A stretch of DNA of 64,000 nucleotides from Lingula anatina (GCF_001039355.2 NW_019773513.1:242448-306447); one strand, 5' to 3'. Counted from the stretch's first letter, positions 1 to 11,253 are shown. Program-made: numbers and translations. The notes: generated from the letters alone by a model not told the origin.

Positions 1-240
1 CCCACCCATCTCACCCTCATCCTCCTCGGAACCAGTCCCCGACCTCGTTTCTTCTTGGGATATCAAAATGACCCCAACGCCACCTTAATTCGGAACATTT
101 CTTTGCCGTTGGTGCCGTGGGAGGACAGGATGAATTTAGGGTTGTCACATGACAATTTATATAGGCTCATATTGCGTGACAAACAACAGTGCCACATATT
201 ACGTTTCCTATCACTTACATTGTAGGGGAGAGGAAGAACG

Positions 241-670
241 ATGTCCACGCCAAAAGTGAAACCATCGAAATTAAGGAAACACAGTCACCATGTGTTTTTC
301 GCCCATCACGAGGAGGATGACTACCTCATTACGCCCGTCGTTGACGTCCTGGAAAAACTTGGCTTCACATGTAACCACTCCGGGGCCTGCGTCCCCGGCG
401 GGTGGGTCGTCGAGTTTAATCACGCATCCATCGAGCAGGCCAAAAGAGTCGTCTTCTGCCTGAGTCCCGACTTTTGGGGAAATCCATTGTGTCTGAACAT
501 GTTGCAGCACGCTCTGTGCGTTAAGAACCTGAAAAACCTGAGGAGTATTCAAGTGGAGAGCTGCAAAGTTCCAAAACAATGGAAAAAACACCGTGCTGAT
601 CTAGGCAACATTTACTGTGACCCTAGTACGCTGCCGAGATTAATATGGTTTTTGGCGAAGCCTAGTAAAG
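241..670 (+). CDS. Exon 1 of copy A: TIR domain
   Basis: This exon encodes 143 residues and ends at a GT donor at 671. The fold signature is visible: strand A/box 1 HHVFFAHH (16-23), the acidic EEDDY after it, LEKLGF before strand B, a BB loop GACVPGGWVVE (48-58), then IEQAKRVVFCLSPDFW (strand C/helix C region), and a closing LIWFLAKP (134-141) near the usual box 3. The position of the catalytic glutamate in NAD-cleaving TIRs (WCxxE) reads LCLNM here, so E is replaced by Met; copies B and C have Leu. A protein-interaction TIR rather than an NADase is therefore expected. The ATG is preceded by a purine-rich AGGAAGAACG context shared with copy B. Confidence 0.75.
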
Positions 671-3600
671 GTACGTACTTCTGCCCTTTAAATCTTCATT
701 CCATCGTTATTCCACAGAGGTCTGTATTGTACTTAATTTGAAAAATTAAAGACGGTATGACGTTTGCAGAATTTTAGGGGAGAGGCATGGTGTCGCTCCT
801 TATCTATGCATATCAACTGCCCTCCTCGTCCCCCCCCCTCCCCCCTCCCCCAATGTACTCCTGTGTCAAATCATTTTTTACATAGAGNCCCCCCCCCCCT
901 CCCCCAATGTACTCCTGTGTCAAATCATTTTTTACATAGAGAGCATACCATGAGTTCAAAATTATCAATAAGCCCATCAGGACACGTGCAACTCTTCCAA
1001 TCGATTTGATCATGGACCTAACTAGAGAGGTCCATGATTTGATACATGAACTAGGTCATAAATATGATATTTCTGTCAAAGTGAATTCATAAGGGTGTGT
1101 TATTCTGTCTCTTAGGTCCGTTGCGATGGAGACAGACCAGAAGAGTCGTGAGAAACACAGTGAAACGTGCTATCTGTAAGTATGATATACAAACTTTATT
1201 TACATCTTCGACAAATTGCATTTGTATTTCATCAGTTTGTTTGCGCTGGGGTCAGTTTTGGCGACAATTGTTTTAGTGTTACATTGTACCTCCGGGGAGC
1301 AGCTGTTTGATCATCACTGTGTAATTTCTCTGTGGCTCTTAAATTGCACATTAGAATAAGCTGCCATAATGAGCTATGGCGGTTAAAACGGGGAATTACA
1401 AGCACCAGCATGACGAACGTGTTTATCGTCAAGGCCTTTTTTCCAGCAAAAACCTAAAATATCGTCTGTCAAATCTGAACCGATTTCTGTACTTGATTTA
1501 CATGTAAGAGATTCTGGGCTTGATCAGATTATATCCTGTAATGCCCTTGAAACAGGAAAATTAAAAGAAGACTCGAATACAAGAATGCTTTATGGTCTCT
1601 ATTCTGATTTTGAAAAATCGCCCCTTTTGGCCTTTGACCTTTTTAGATTTTTTTTTTTGTCTGAATTTATCTATCCTTTGTTTGCGTGTTAAAAAATTAT
1701 TCATAAGATAGAAAAATATTTTAAATTTGAGACATTTAAGTATTTTTCAAGTGTGAATTTTTTGTTGATTTGTTGGATAAATAGGTATCAAATAAATACT
1801 GTTATATTACAACCAATGATGCTGTTAAGAGTGCACATTTGCTTCATAAATCTACTTCATTTTCAAAATTACACGTCTCAAGGCAGCGGCATGAGGAAGC
1901 ATGGCGCCGCCAGCCAACATTCCAAAAGCATTGAAATGGCGTTCTACTCCAAGGTGGCGGAACTAAAAGTCAGGTGCCCTCATCTACCATGCGTATTCAA
2001 CGGCACTGTCATGGAAATGTTTATCCACGAGAGTGTTTGCGATCACGTGCAGATATCATGCCCTCACCCTCAGTGTAGCCAGAGTGGACCCAGGGAAGCT
2101 CTCCGTGGCCATATCAAGACATGCCCGCTGAAGACACAGCAACAGATACCAACGAGCAATAGGCGAGAGAGTAAAGCAGGAAAGAGCTTGGTGAAGTGGA
2201 TCACGTCTCTCTTCAAAGCGAAGCCTGCCAAAGAGAACGACCTGCCCTACCAAGCCAACCAGCAGTGTCCTGATTTCGTCCCCGTGGTCTGCACCAACCC
2301 AGGATGCAAGGAGCTGGTCCTACCGAGCCAGTTGGAGAGACACCTCTCCGTGTGCAAGTTTGCCACGGTCACGTGCCCGTACAAGTCTCTGGGCTGTCCC
2401 CATAATCTCCTGCATCGCTGGGAGCTGGTGGAGCACGTGGAGAGGTGTGAGTGGGCCTCGTACCACTGCGTCTGTGGAGAGACGATTCTGAGGAAGAGTA
2501 TCAAGATCCACGAGCCCCTTTGCCCTGCCAGGTATACCACATGTCCAGCGTGCAGTAACAGAGTGGAAAGGTACGTGGACTGCACTTGGTTCTCAAAAAT
2601 CTGATGGTTCTAAGAAATATGTGTTGATCCAAGTTAAGTTTATGTTGTGTTCTGAAAGGTGGTTATTAATTGACACGAATTGTACCCCCCTTACCTTGTG
2701 AAAGTCCCATGATCATTTCTGACATCAATATTTTTGCATTAAGGCATTGAAGACGTCTTTGCCTCTATTGCAGACATGACATTCGACATCACAAACGGTT
2801 CCAGTGCCCCAAGACCCCGGTGTTTTGCGAGCACTGTTGCTCGTGGGTCACTGCAGGAAAATACCAGGAACACATACGAACTCGGCATGTAGTCTCAGAA
2901 AACAAGGTAAGTTTACAACGTGTAACTCTACAGAAAAGAGAAGCTTCTTAAAGCTAGAAAACAGTTCTACTTAAAGCATACTAGTCTTCTTTGTCGATGA
3001 ATAAAACAATTATTAAACAATTATTATGAAACAATCAATTGCAAAACATCTAATGTTTAATGATTTTTGTTCATAGATGTGAGTCTAAGTGTTGTGATCT
3101 TTACTTCAGCAATCGTGCATATTTGAAGAAGGTACCGATGTTCAATATAAAGGACCGTCTACGGGTATGTAGAAAAAGGTTTTTGCTGCAATAATATTTT
3201 GATAAGCTTGAAACTTATTTATTAATTATTAACCAATCGTGTAGTCTGTTCTTCAGCAAACGTTTAATTCGAAATGATCCTATTCTGACAAAGACACCGC
3301 AGACAGTAAGTACTATACGAGCATATTTGCCAAACTGATCCATTTTTCCTTTCAGACAAAATTCATCAATTCAACGAAAGCTGTAAGTCCGAACCTGCTA
3401 CAAAGGTGAGACGTTTCACGGACAGCGGATCGTATGTTCCCTGGTCTGAGTTGGAAGAATCTCTCAGCATTCAGACTCAGAAAAAGCCACAAACGAAACA
3501 TATGAGACGAGACAATTGTTCTGGAACACCACCAGCAAAGACAAAGTACATTGGAACACCATCTATAAAGATGGGACCGAGTGGAAAACCACCAGTTAAG

Positions 3601-6113
3601 ACAAGATCACAGGACAAGGCATCATCAGTAATGTCGGAACTGAGTGGAACATCACCAGTTAAGACAAGATCACAGGACAAGGCATCATCAGTAATGTCGG
3701 AACTGAGTGGAACATCACCAGTTAAGACAAGATCACAGGACAAGGCATCATCAGTAATGTCGGAACTGAGTGGAACATCACCAGTTAAGACAAGATCACA
3801 GGACAAGGCATCATCAGTAATGTCGGAACTGAGTGGAACATCACCAGTTAAGACAAGATCACAGGACAAGGCATCATCAGTAATGTCGGAACTGAGTGGA
3901 ACATCACCAGGTAAGACAAGATCACAGGACAAGGCATCATCAGTTATGTCTGAACTGAGTGGAACATCACCAGGTAAGACAAGATCACAGGACAAGGCAT
4001 CATCAGTAATGTCGGAACTGAGTGGAACATCACCAGGTAAGAACGGACTGGTAGAGACACAGCAAGCAATGTCGGAACAGACTGGGACACCGAAAACAAT
4101 GTGGGAACTGACTGGGACATCACCAGTAATGGCTGGTTTGATAGAGACAGCGCAAGCAATGTCGGAACAGACTGGGACACCGAAAACAATGTGGGAACTG
4201 ACTGGGACATCACCAGTTAAGAACGGACTGAGAGGGACATCCCAAGCAATGTCGGAAATGACTAGGAAACCACCAGTAAAAAGGGAATCGACACCACCTG
4301 AACTAAAAAAACGTTTAAGCCGTTCAAAGAGTGCACCGTCAGCATTGTCGGAACTGAGTGGGACACCACATGTAAAGACGGAATCGACCTCACAAGTAAG
4401 CGGAGGACCGATGAAGTTACAACCCGAATTGAGCCCAAAAGCAACATTTCACTTTGCTGTCGAGCCAAATACTGATGACACTGGGCACATTATGTCAACT
4501 CAGTCAGGTAAAATTGGGTCAAAGGAAGATAAACGGCTTAAAAAGAACGTGGACAGCAATACAACTGAAACGAAAACAGCTACACAGCAACTAGAGGGAA
4601 CATTTAGCAAACCAGGTTAGACCAGATGTTTCTGTTAGAAATTAAAACTTATTGTATCTGTGGAATGAATACTACCAGGAAAGTTAACTTAGATGTAACA
4701 AGACACCTTAATTCTCATAATTAACTAATCAATCAATTGAAATTGATTGATGTCATGATAAAATGAAAAGGGGTCACCATCAAAATCTATTTGATATTTA
4801 GTTAACCCATTCTCGACACGGCCTGAAAAATTTTATCAGAATTACGTTAGTAACCTTTTGAATTAGGCTGTATACTATCAAACGAACAAAGGCCAAAGGT
4901 CTGGGTGTAGTGTTACAGTCTTTACATAATTACAAATTACAACAGAGATGTTACTTTGGCTGCGCGAAAAAAAATCACGATTATTTCTTCTCTTCTCTCT
5001 TGTTAGATGGTGGGAAATTATATGGCCTAGCCACCAAAGAGAACCTCCCTCATAATGATGGTGCACAAAGACGTGGAAATGCCAACGCAGTTCCTTTAAG
5101 GAGGCGCCGGACCGTCAGCGAAAATGCCCAGGAAAAGGATGGTAACGACCCATATATTGACATGTTAACAACCGAAGTTGATCCGCGGATCAAATATTGT
5201 TGACCCATTTGAAATATTGCCGCATAATCCACGCGGGGTATCTTTTCAGTGTCTACTTGAAGATGATGCCACAGGCTTTAGAGTAGGATGGCCGTGTTTG
5301 ATCCCAGGATCTGTTAGTCCGCGAAACAATTGGTTGTGAGAACGGTCTTAGACACACTGTATTAATATGCGATTGCATGGGATATGTAAATATAAAGTTA
5401 GTCGAATGAGTAACAATGTTCTAATCATCAGAATGCATATATAGTTCATCGCGACTTGTACAGGAACTATAAGCTGCAAATTTAATTGAAATTCCTTCTT
5501 GTTCAACATTCAAATTCACCGAGATTCCCTTTCACATGTGATAAATGATATGAAATATTTTGAATTTTTTCTTTTGATCTATTAATTAAGTAATTCATTT
5601 GCTTATATAAAAGCTGTCTCAGTTACATGTACTTTAGTACACGTAATGAATTTTTCAGACAAGTCAATTCGCGCCTTTGTAGACCTTTGCAAGAGGAAAC
5701 TGTGGGCTCAAGTGGAAGATCTGTGCCCCTTTAATTTGGAAGACCTCGTCGATTGCCTTTTTGGTGGATACTTGATTAGCAGAGAAGAAATGACGAGATT
5801 CAGAGACTTTGCTAGTAAACTGCCCGTCTACAAACAGTCGCCGAACAACGCCCTCTATCGTGCCATTAAGGTCTGGAATAGTGGTTTATTCGGGATAATT
5901 GAAGAGGTTGCCGAGTCTTTCCATGCAGGATGCATTACGTCAGACAAAGAATGTACATGTCTTTCTATCATCCGTGATAAGTATTACAAGTTGAAAAGGT
6001 CACGAAATGCTAAAGGAAACGGCCCTGGTGCCCATCCATCCAGCGGGACCGGTTCCCCGACGCGCGCGATTGGTAAGTTGTTTTACCTGGATTCGAAAAC
6101 TAAGTTTTTTTAA
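241..6113 (+). CDS. TIR - TRAF-type zinc fingers - TP-repeat - CARD-like protein, copy A (intact)
   Basis: Eight exons can be joined with GT-AG sites and consistent phases: 241-670, 1116-1175, 1883-2570, 2774-2906, 3110-3164, 3356-4615, 5007-5141, 5659-6113. They total 3,216 nt, an exact multiple of three, giving 1,071 aa with no internal stop. Order of parts: TIR domain (about 16-140), short Arg-rich linker (144-163), TRAF-type/C2HC zinc fingers (about 180-435), Thr/Pro/Ser/Lys-rich low-complexity region (456-875), basic segment with an RRRR run (876-920), CARD-like helical domain (about 926-1000), polar tail. There is no signal peptide or membrane segment, so it is probably cytosolic. By family analogy it would be a signalling adaptor linking TIR and CARD partners through a ubiquitin-pathway-type zinc-finger platform; that role is inferred. 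The last exon could instead splice at a donor-like ATTG/GTAAGT at 6072. I do not know a named protein with this architecture. Confidence 0.72.
888..888. other. Single N inside an assembly-generated duplication
   Basis: An N separates two copies of the same stretch (a C-run, CCAATGTACTCCTGTGTCAA, then TTTTTTACATAGAG). Copy B has it once. This looks like a contig join across a poly-C tract and not a real repeat. It lies in intron 1. Confidence 0.7.
1883..2906 (+). CDS. Exons 3-4 of copy A: TRAF-type zinc-finger array
   Basis: Exon 3 (1883-2570) and exon 4 (2774-2906) encode about 270 residues with regularly spaced Cys/His. Fingers start at CPHLPC...HESVC, CPHPQC...HIKTC, CTNPGC...HLSVC, CPYKSLGC...HVERC, CVC...HEPLC, CPAC...HKRFQC and CEHC...HIRTRH. 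The C-x(2-6)-C-x(11-12)-H-x(3-7)-C spacing is that of TRAF-type zinc fingers. A basic stretch with SLVKWITSLFKAKP separates fingers 2 and 3. No RING finger precedes the array and no MATH/TRAF-C domain follows it, so this is not a canonical TRAF. Exon 3 has the same length (688 nt) in all three copies. Confidence 0.75.
3356..4615 (+). CDS. Exon 6 of copy A: Thr/Pro/Lys-rich minisatellite linker
   Basis: A 1,260-nt exon bounded by phase-1 introns on both sides, so it can gain or lose whole repeats without shifting the frame. It starts DKIHQF and includes a conserved SGSYVPWSELEESLSIQ, then seven 21-residue repeats, then degenerate TGTSPV/MSEQ units, and ends with a unique tail (ATFHFAVEPNTDD..., acidic/Lys-rich) nearly identical to copy B. 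It is predicted to be disordered. Its many TP and SP pairs are possible proline-directed phosphorylation sites, which is inference. Confidence 0.7.
3592..4038 (+). repeat. Coding minisatellite, 63-nt unit x about 7 (copy A)
   Basis: The 63-nt unit encodes a 21-residue motif reading TSPVKTRSQDKASSVMSELS plus G. Five copies carry PVK and the last two PGK; otherwise they are almost identical at the DNA level, which points to recent expansion. The unit is absent from copies B and C. Confidence 0.9.
5659..6113 (+). CDS. Exon 8 of copy A: CARD-like death-fold domain and C-terminus
   Basis: After a pyrimidine-rich acceptor the exon encodes a helical domain with the CARD pattern: a first helix ending VEDLCPFNLEDLVDCLF, then G-x-LISREEM, an FRDFASKLPVYKQSP segment, NALYRAIKVWNSGLF and a final amphipathic helix GIIEEVAESF. 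L-x-P-x-x-L-x-D-x-L followed by G-x-L-x-x-x-E-M matches CARD helices 1-4 better than DED or Pyrin. A Lys/Arg-rich tail follows. The domain is strongly conserved among the three copies. The CARD call is from pattern only. Confidence 0.55.
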
Positions 6114-7124
6114 TTTTTATTTATTTTTTTAAATTAAGTTGGGGCTTGGGGTGGGTGAAACAGCAGTCTAGTCCCAATACAGTCCCATACCCAGGGGGGG
6201 TTGAGGGGTTCGAAAAAAAAACCCTTTTTGGGAAAAAGGTCCACTCTGGGTAAATTTGATCTAATTATACTAAGGTTTCATGACAAAAGGTCCACATTTT
6301 TAGAAAAAAAAGAACCCCCCTCTTGCTACGAGCCTGCAATACCTCCCTCTGAGAAAATATGTAAGTTATGGGATGACCGATGCATCTCACACAATACACA
6401 TACATGACGGGTGTCAAAGACAGGCTGTCGTGTCGCGATTCCCACCAGAAGCAGATATAGAGCAATTAAAATATTGTTACAATTAAAAGGCCCCACAAGG
6501 ACAATATGAAGTGTATATGTAATAACGTCTTAAAAATAGAAACACTGTGAAATATGTGTATTCCAAACAGTACTAAATGTCTTGTTATTGAATGTTTGAA
6601 GTGTATTACTAGCAGCATTATGTATGTAAAGGTTTTTAGTGTGGATTAGCATGTCCTTATTGTAAATTTTTGTTAGGTCATATCCTTTTTGTAAAAAGTG
6701 TGCAAGAATCAATTAACCGTTGTATTTTTTTTTTTACTTCAATATAGCTGTGTGATTATGTTAATAAGAAAGGCTCATTTCGAAAATCAGCAACGCAATT
6801 TCTCCTGCATGTACAGTAACTAAGTTGTACGTTATGTTTTGTTATTTATTTATAACAATGTTTTTGTAAAAAAATTTTGCAACCTTTTTTTTTTTTGTTT
6901 GTTTGGTGTCTGTATATTTGCCGGCATTGAAGTCTAGTTAAGTATTGGTGCAGCGGGTTTGATTTTGACGGCTGCGTTTCGTTTACTGGGGTCTCCACTC
7001 TCTCACTCAAATATTGCAGTTTGGATTTTCATAATTTGTGGACGGGGTTAAAAGTAATGTTCAAAACACTGTTTTAGTTACACAAAGTTATCAATATCTA
7101 TGATACATGTAGAATATTTCTACA
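6114..7124. other. 3' flank of copy A, no gene seen
   Basis: AT-rich DNA shared with copy B (20,855-21,880). A short conserved stretch around 6,330-6,465 (CCTCCCTCTGAGAAAATATG) stays partly open in both copies and may be 3' UTR or a lost exon. No independent coding signal. Confidence 0.5.
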
Positions 7125-8095
7125 GTTTTACAAGGGCTGTACTGGCTACGCATCTGGCACAGAATTTTATGTAAAGACTTTACTATTGTTTTAAAGCTTT
7201 TACAGAAAATGCACCAGGTTTTCTTGTACATTTTATTCATCAGCGCAAACAATATAGGCCAGCTAGAAACTTTTACAACTACTTAATACTTAACCTGTCC
7301 AAAAAAAAAGAGAGACATTGTAACACATTTTGTGGGGATAAGGATTTTACTGTTCATGCCCCAACATAACGGAGCTTTTTATATTGGAGCTGAGAGTGAT
7401 ATTGACATATTTTAAGTCTCTCTGAAAATTCATCTTTTTCAAAGTTTATTTGTGATGATTAATATATTTAAACCTTTAAACGTTTTGTGTCATTTTGTAT
7501 TTTAATTTTTCACAGGCATTTGCTCTTTATGCTCCAATATTTTGGAACTCTTTACATTAGACCTGGCGGTGATTATGACTAGTTTAAAGTCTCTAAAAAT
7601 TGATAATTTTCTAAGTCTTTTTATGAGTATATAATGTCTATGAACCTTTATACTTAGTTTGTGTCATTTTGTTTTGTAATTGTATTGTGTTGTGCCTTTT
7701 TTGTATTGTATTGTGAGCTAAAAGTGATAATGACAGTTTTAGTCTGTCTCTAAAAATTGATAACTTTCTAAGTCTTTTTATGATTGATGTCTTAGTTCAT
7801 GTCTCTCTTTTTTTTTTTTTTTTTTGTAATTGTATTGTGCCGTTTTTGTATTGTATTGTGAACTGAACAAATTATAAGTTTTTAAGTCTATTAAAAAATT
7901 CATTTTTTCTAAGTCTTTTTAAGATTAACATTTTAAACCTTTAAACTTAGTTTGTGCCATTTTTTTTTGACTCTAATTTTTAAGAATTTTATATTATATA
8001 CCGGTGACCTGCATTGACATGTATTATATTGGAATGCACTTTATAAGAAATAAATATGATGATGATCATTATTATCATTATTATTATCGCGAGAT
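7125..8095 (+). mobile_element. Degenerate LINE 3' end (non-LTR retrotransposon)
   Basis: Conceptual reading with frameshifts gives the typical end of a reverse-transcriptase ORF: a segment like LYWLRIWHRIL followed by FTIVLKLLQKM, then a WN-LPLELR-D-DIFKSL-KIHLF-like block. The latter block recurs several times (about 7,370, 7,550, 7,720, 7,860). The end has AATAAATATGATGATG and ATT/ATC microsatellite, as is usual for LINE 3' ends. The same relic sits at the same place in copy B, so it inserted before A and B separated. Confidence 0.6.
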
Positions 8096-8412
8096 AATGG
8101 CAGGATTCATGGAATCATAGACGTAGTTATGACTTCATACTGACAGTGAGTTTTCCGCGTTTAGTTCTGCATTTAATTTGAACAAGAGGTAGATCGAACC
8201 AAACAACTGAACGTTTTGTAAAAACACAATTTCTTGGTGAGAACCTTATTCAATATAAAAGTACTTATTTTCAATCTCCAGATTATTGATCGATCGATTG
8301 GTTGGTTGGTTGGTTGGTTGATTCAAAGATTAATAAATTCATTGATTGATTCTTTCATTGATAAACAATTCATGATATTTGACGGCTATGAATATCCGTA
8401 GGCAAGCTAAAA

Positions 8413-8586
8413 CCCGGTGTGACAGGAATGGTAGTCCGCTAGGAACCGTAGTCCGTTCCCCATTACTTCGTATAGGTGACATTCGTCCTATATAATAACC
8501 ACAATACTCCGACTAACCCTAACCTGTACTAATCACATGGGACCCCGGACTTCCATTCCTAGGACTACCATTTCTGTCACACCGGG
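8413..8586. mobile_element. Fold-back MITE, termini CCCGGTGTGACAGGAATGG
   Basis: Inverted arms of about 25 nt (8413-8437 and 8562-8586) differ at only one or two positions and enclose about 125 nt of non-coding DNA. No transposase. Seen only in copy A, close to the left breakpoint of the deletion found in copy B. Confidence 0.7.
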
Positions 8587-9410
8587 CTCTGCTATACTAT
8601 ACGTCTCATATGAGCATCAGTCACTAATGAATGGAAGAACGCCATCCCATCGACTAAGTCTGTTGAAAGTAATTTTGCATGGATTATTTAAAAAGGGTTC
8701 ACACTCCTAGGGATAAAAGCCATCCACTTGGTCGGAAGAGGTTTGTCTAAAGCAATTTCCAACTTTAAAAATAAGAGTTTGGTCTTTAATTTGTGTCGTA
8801 CTATATCAAGTCTCAATGAAGGAAATTCATTTTAATGAAAAATGGCATTTTTCTACCTATTTAACAGCAACTAAATAAAACTCACATGCACCAGAATGCC
8901 ATAGACTGATACTATATAAAAAATACAAAAGTTAAAAGATATTTCATACAAATAACAATAAAAGGAGCCATAAAAAGCCATGTCACAATTGTCCGCTGTT
9001 TACACGACGCAAGCACCTGTGATATGAAGCCGTCTTATAACACACAGTTCTCTGTTTACTGCCGCCATAAAAGACGTACTTTAAGTCATAAATACGCCGA
9101 CTGCGTCTTCTACTAGTCTGAAGTCTATAGCTACATTTTCTCTATAATGCTATATTAACGTTTTTTAATCCTGAATGTAAAAACTAGGTGTCAAACACTT
9201 TTATGTCACAGCTATGTTTCATGTTTATATTTATGAATCTTTTCTGGGATGACGACCGATTGAATACGGTTACTAATGTTTCCAAATAACAAGCTAAAAT
9301 ATGCCAATACTTTAAATGGAATGTAAGGGGGGGAATTTTTTTTTTTTTTTTTTTTTTTTGGGGGGGGGGTTAATACATGTAATTTACATCATAGATCCAA
9401 TTAATTAAAA
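8587..9410. other. Intergenic, 3' of the NTR-like fragment in copy A
   Basis: Non-coding DNA homologous to 33,640-34,414 in copy C and deleted from copy B. Ends in a T-run/G-run (about 9,339-9,370). Confidence 0.5.
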
Positions 9411-10040
9411 CTAAAAAACCACTGAGACAGTTTTAGGAATTAAACGCCCCGAAATAAACACCGCCGTCAGCACCAGAACAGCGTAAGCCCGCACCCCAGC
9501 GGAGGTAAGTGCGGACTGTCCACTACAGCCTCTGTCAGCAACAACGTACTTTAGGCTCGGGCAGTATCGGTCAATGTCTTTGGGATCTTTCCCTGCTGGT
9601 AGCTCGGCGCGGTGCCCACAAGTGTTGGTTGTCTTCTTTAGATTGTCTGTGCTGGCCTCATAAGCAGCCCTCAGTCTAAACCGATAACCGGATGGACGCG
9701 CCCCGTTCGTGTCTTCCTCGTATTTCAAGGACCCGAGAACAATCCACTTGCTTTGTTTGGTTAAATATCTGTCTAAAGAGCAAGTTGATCCTATAAATAT
9801 TTCTGCTGGAATCTTTGGATTTCCCGTGTTTCCTTCGTTTTTCAACACACAAGACACGTCAAACTTGTAACTGTATACAGTAAACACCATAGTCCGGCTG
9901 TTGTTAGCGACGACAGCGTCCCACATGTTCGCTGTGGAGTTTAGAAAGCGGAGGCTGGTGCATCCCGTTCCATTTGGGTAACACCCAATGTTGGCTGCCA
10001 CTGTCTCATTCCGTACACTGGTTTTAGACACTTGTCTCAA
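9411..10040 (-). pseudogene. 5'-truncated NTR-like secreted protein gene (copy A)
   Basis: About 208 codons remain open and match the C-terminal two thirds of the intact copy-C gene (34,415-35,281), including the IGSTCSLDRYL and WIVLGSLKYEED motifs and the hydrophobic C-terminal tail AYAVLVLTAVFISG. Homology stops abruptly at the codon matching GQVSETS. The signal peptide and first third are absent, and the only in-frame start is a TTG. The same truncation point occurs in copy B. A splice acceptor-like TTGAG precedes it, so a rescued transcript cannot be fully excluded, but copy C has no intron there. Probably non-functional. Confidence 0.65.
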
Positions 10041-10834
10041 TTAGATTGTCATCAGTTAAAAGTAAAACATTTGTTTTCTGTGGCCACGTCGTTTAAAGTC
10101 AACTCCATGGGATTTTCCCGAGGAAATAAATATTTTCTAATACCCGTGATTCATTTATCTATCCTTCTCTGAACTTGGATTCTGCCGTTAATGAATTAGT
10201 TTTAAATGGTTGGCCAATCATTATAACAACGACCATCACCCTATATGCTCCTATGTAAATATCAACATCAAGTACGCCCCAGAAAAGTATTTAAGGGGTC
10301 AAATCGTTTTTAAGGTGTATGTAATGTTCTAATAAGGCACTCTAGATGGCAAAAATAAGCATATGGGGAATTTTCAGACCAATGGAGTGTACCTTTAATT
10401 TCAAAAGAAAAAAATGAAAAATATCTTTGAAAGAGTAAGAAGCAAAAAGAGACTGCAGGTAATTTTCTATGAAAAAAGTTAATCTTTGTGACCCACACCC
10501 CAGGCAAAATACTTTCGCCAGTTGATACGTACCACTTGACCTGGCCCCGCTTGTCACACATCTGCAGTATGGAAAATCCGCACGTCTGTTAAATCTAACA
10601 ATCGGGAATTCCCTGGCTTTATTTGCATGATCTATTATTAGTAACAGGGATAAATCCCCACTGTGATTTCCAATTATATAATAAAACGGCGTCACCTGAC
10701 AAGTTTATAACTGTATAGTCAACTAAGTCACCCGGACAGTGTGAGGTAGCTCATTTAGACAGTAAATTATTAATGACAATCGAAACTATTAACACCGGGG
10801 CGACGAGTAAAATGTAACATGATTTCCGACAATG
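10041..10834. other. Intergenic DNA between copies A and B
   Basis: Non-coding and homologous to 23,438-24,690. Contains a perfect kappaB-like palindrome at 10604-10613, listed separately. Confidence 0.5.
10604..10613. promoter_or_regulatory. Candidate NF-kappaB palindrome GGGAATTCCC
   Basis: A perfect match to the palindromic kappaB consensus, about 1.3 kb upstream of the copy-B TIR start. The same 10-mer lies at 24021-24030, upstream of copy C. Both are in duplicated sequence, so conservation is not independent evidence. Confidence 0.3.
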
Positions 10835-11071
10835 CAGGGGCGGATCCAGGATTATTTAAAGGGGGGTCTACGGATGTGAAACCGACCCTCACCCCCCCCC
10901 CCCCTTGTTTTTTATAGGATGAACAGTGCCATTAGGTACGGTTTAGAACTATGATTCATGTAGTCAAAATTCTAATTTAAAGAGGGGTCTATTGGTGTGA
11001 TTTTTTTTCAGAAATTGCAGGGGAGGGTCAGGACCCCCTGACACCACCACCGCCTAAATTCGTCACTGCAG
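10835..11071. mobile_element. Short element with CAGGGGCGGAT / GTCACTG-like ends
   Basis: Starts CAGGGGCGGATCCAGG and ends CCGCCTAAATTCGTCACTG, an imperfect terminal inverted repeat as in hAT-like MITEs. Internal poly-C, no ORF. The orthologous copy is at 24,691-24,930. Confidence 0.5.
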
Positions 11072-11250
11072 TGTGACAATTTAGTAAACGAACTCGACCC
11101 ACGTTACTTAGAGAAAATGAAAAAATGCACTTTTGTTTCAAATGAAAATAAAACATGCACTGGGTATTGTTTTATTTAATACACGTAGAAGTAACTGATC
11201 TCAGAAAAGATCTCGATCAGTGCCACTGGACTTTGGTTTTCAGATGACCC

Positions 11251-11253
11251 TAA
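11251..11253. other. Empty target site (TAA) for the MITE filled at 25,125
   Basis: Sequence reads GATGACCCTAACTGATCAGT here. The homologous place before copy C has a 213-bp element between two TAA copies. Confidence 0.75.

Noticed and set aside
241-741. TIR exon read as a stand-alone 166-aa protein
   Set aside because: The last 23 codons lie beyond a donor conserved at the same place in all three copies, and exon 2 joins in phase; a short isoform remains possible but is unsupported.
6201-6465. Extra terminal exon shared by A and B (PAIPPSEKICKLWDD)
   Set aside because: The available acceptor gives the wrong phase for this frame, A and B differ by indels, and C lacks it; treated as flank.
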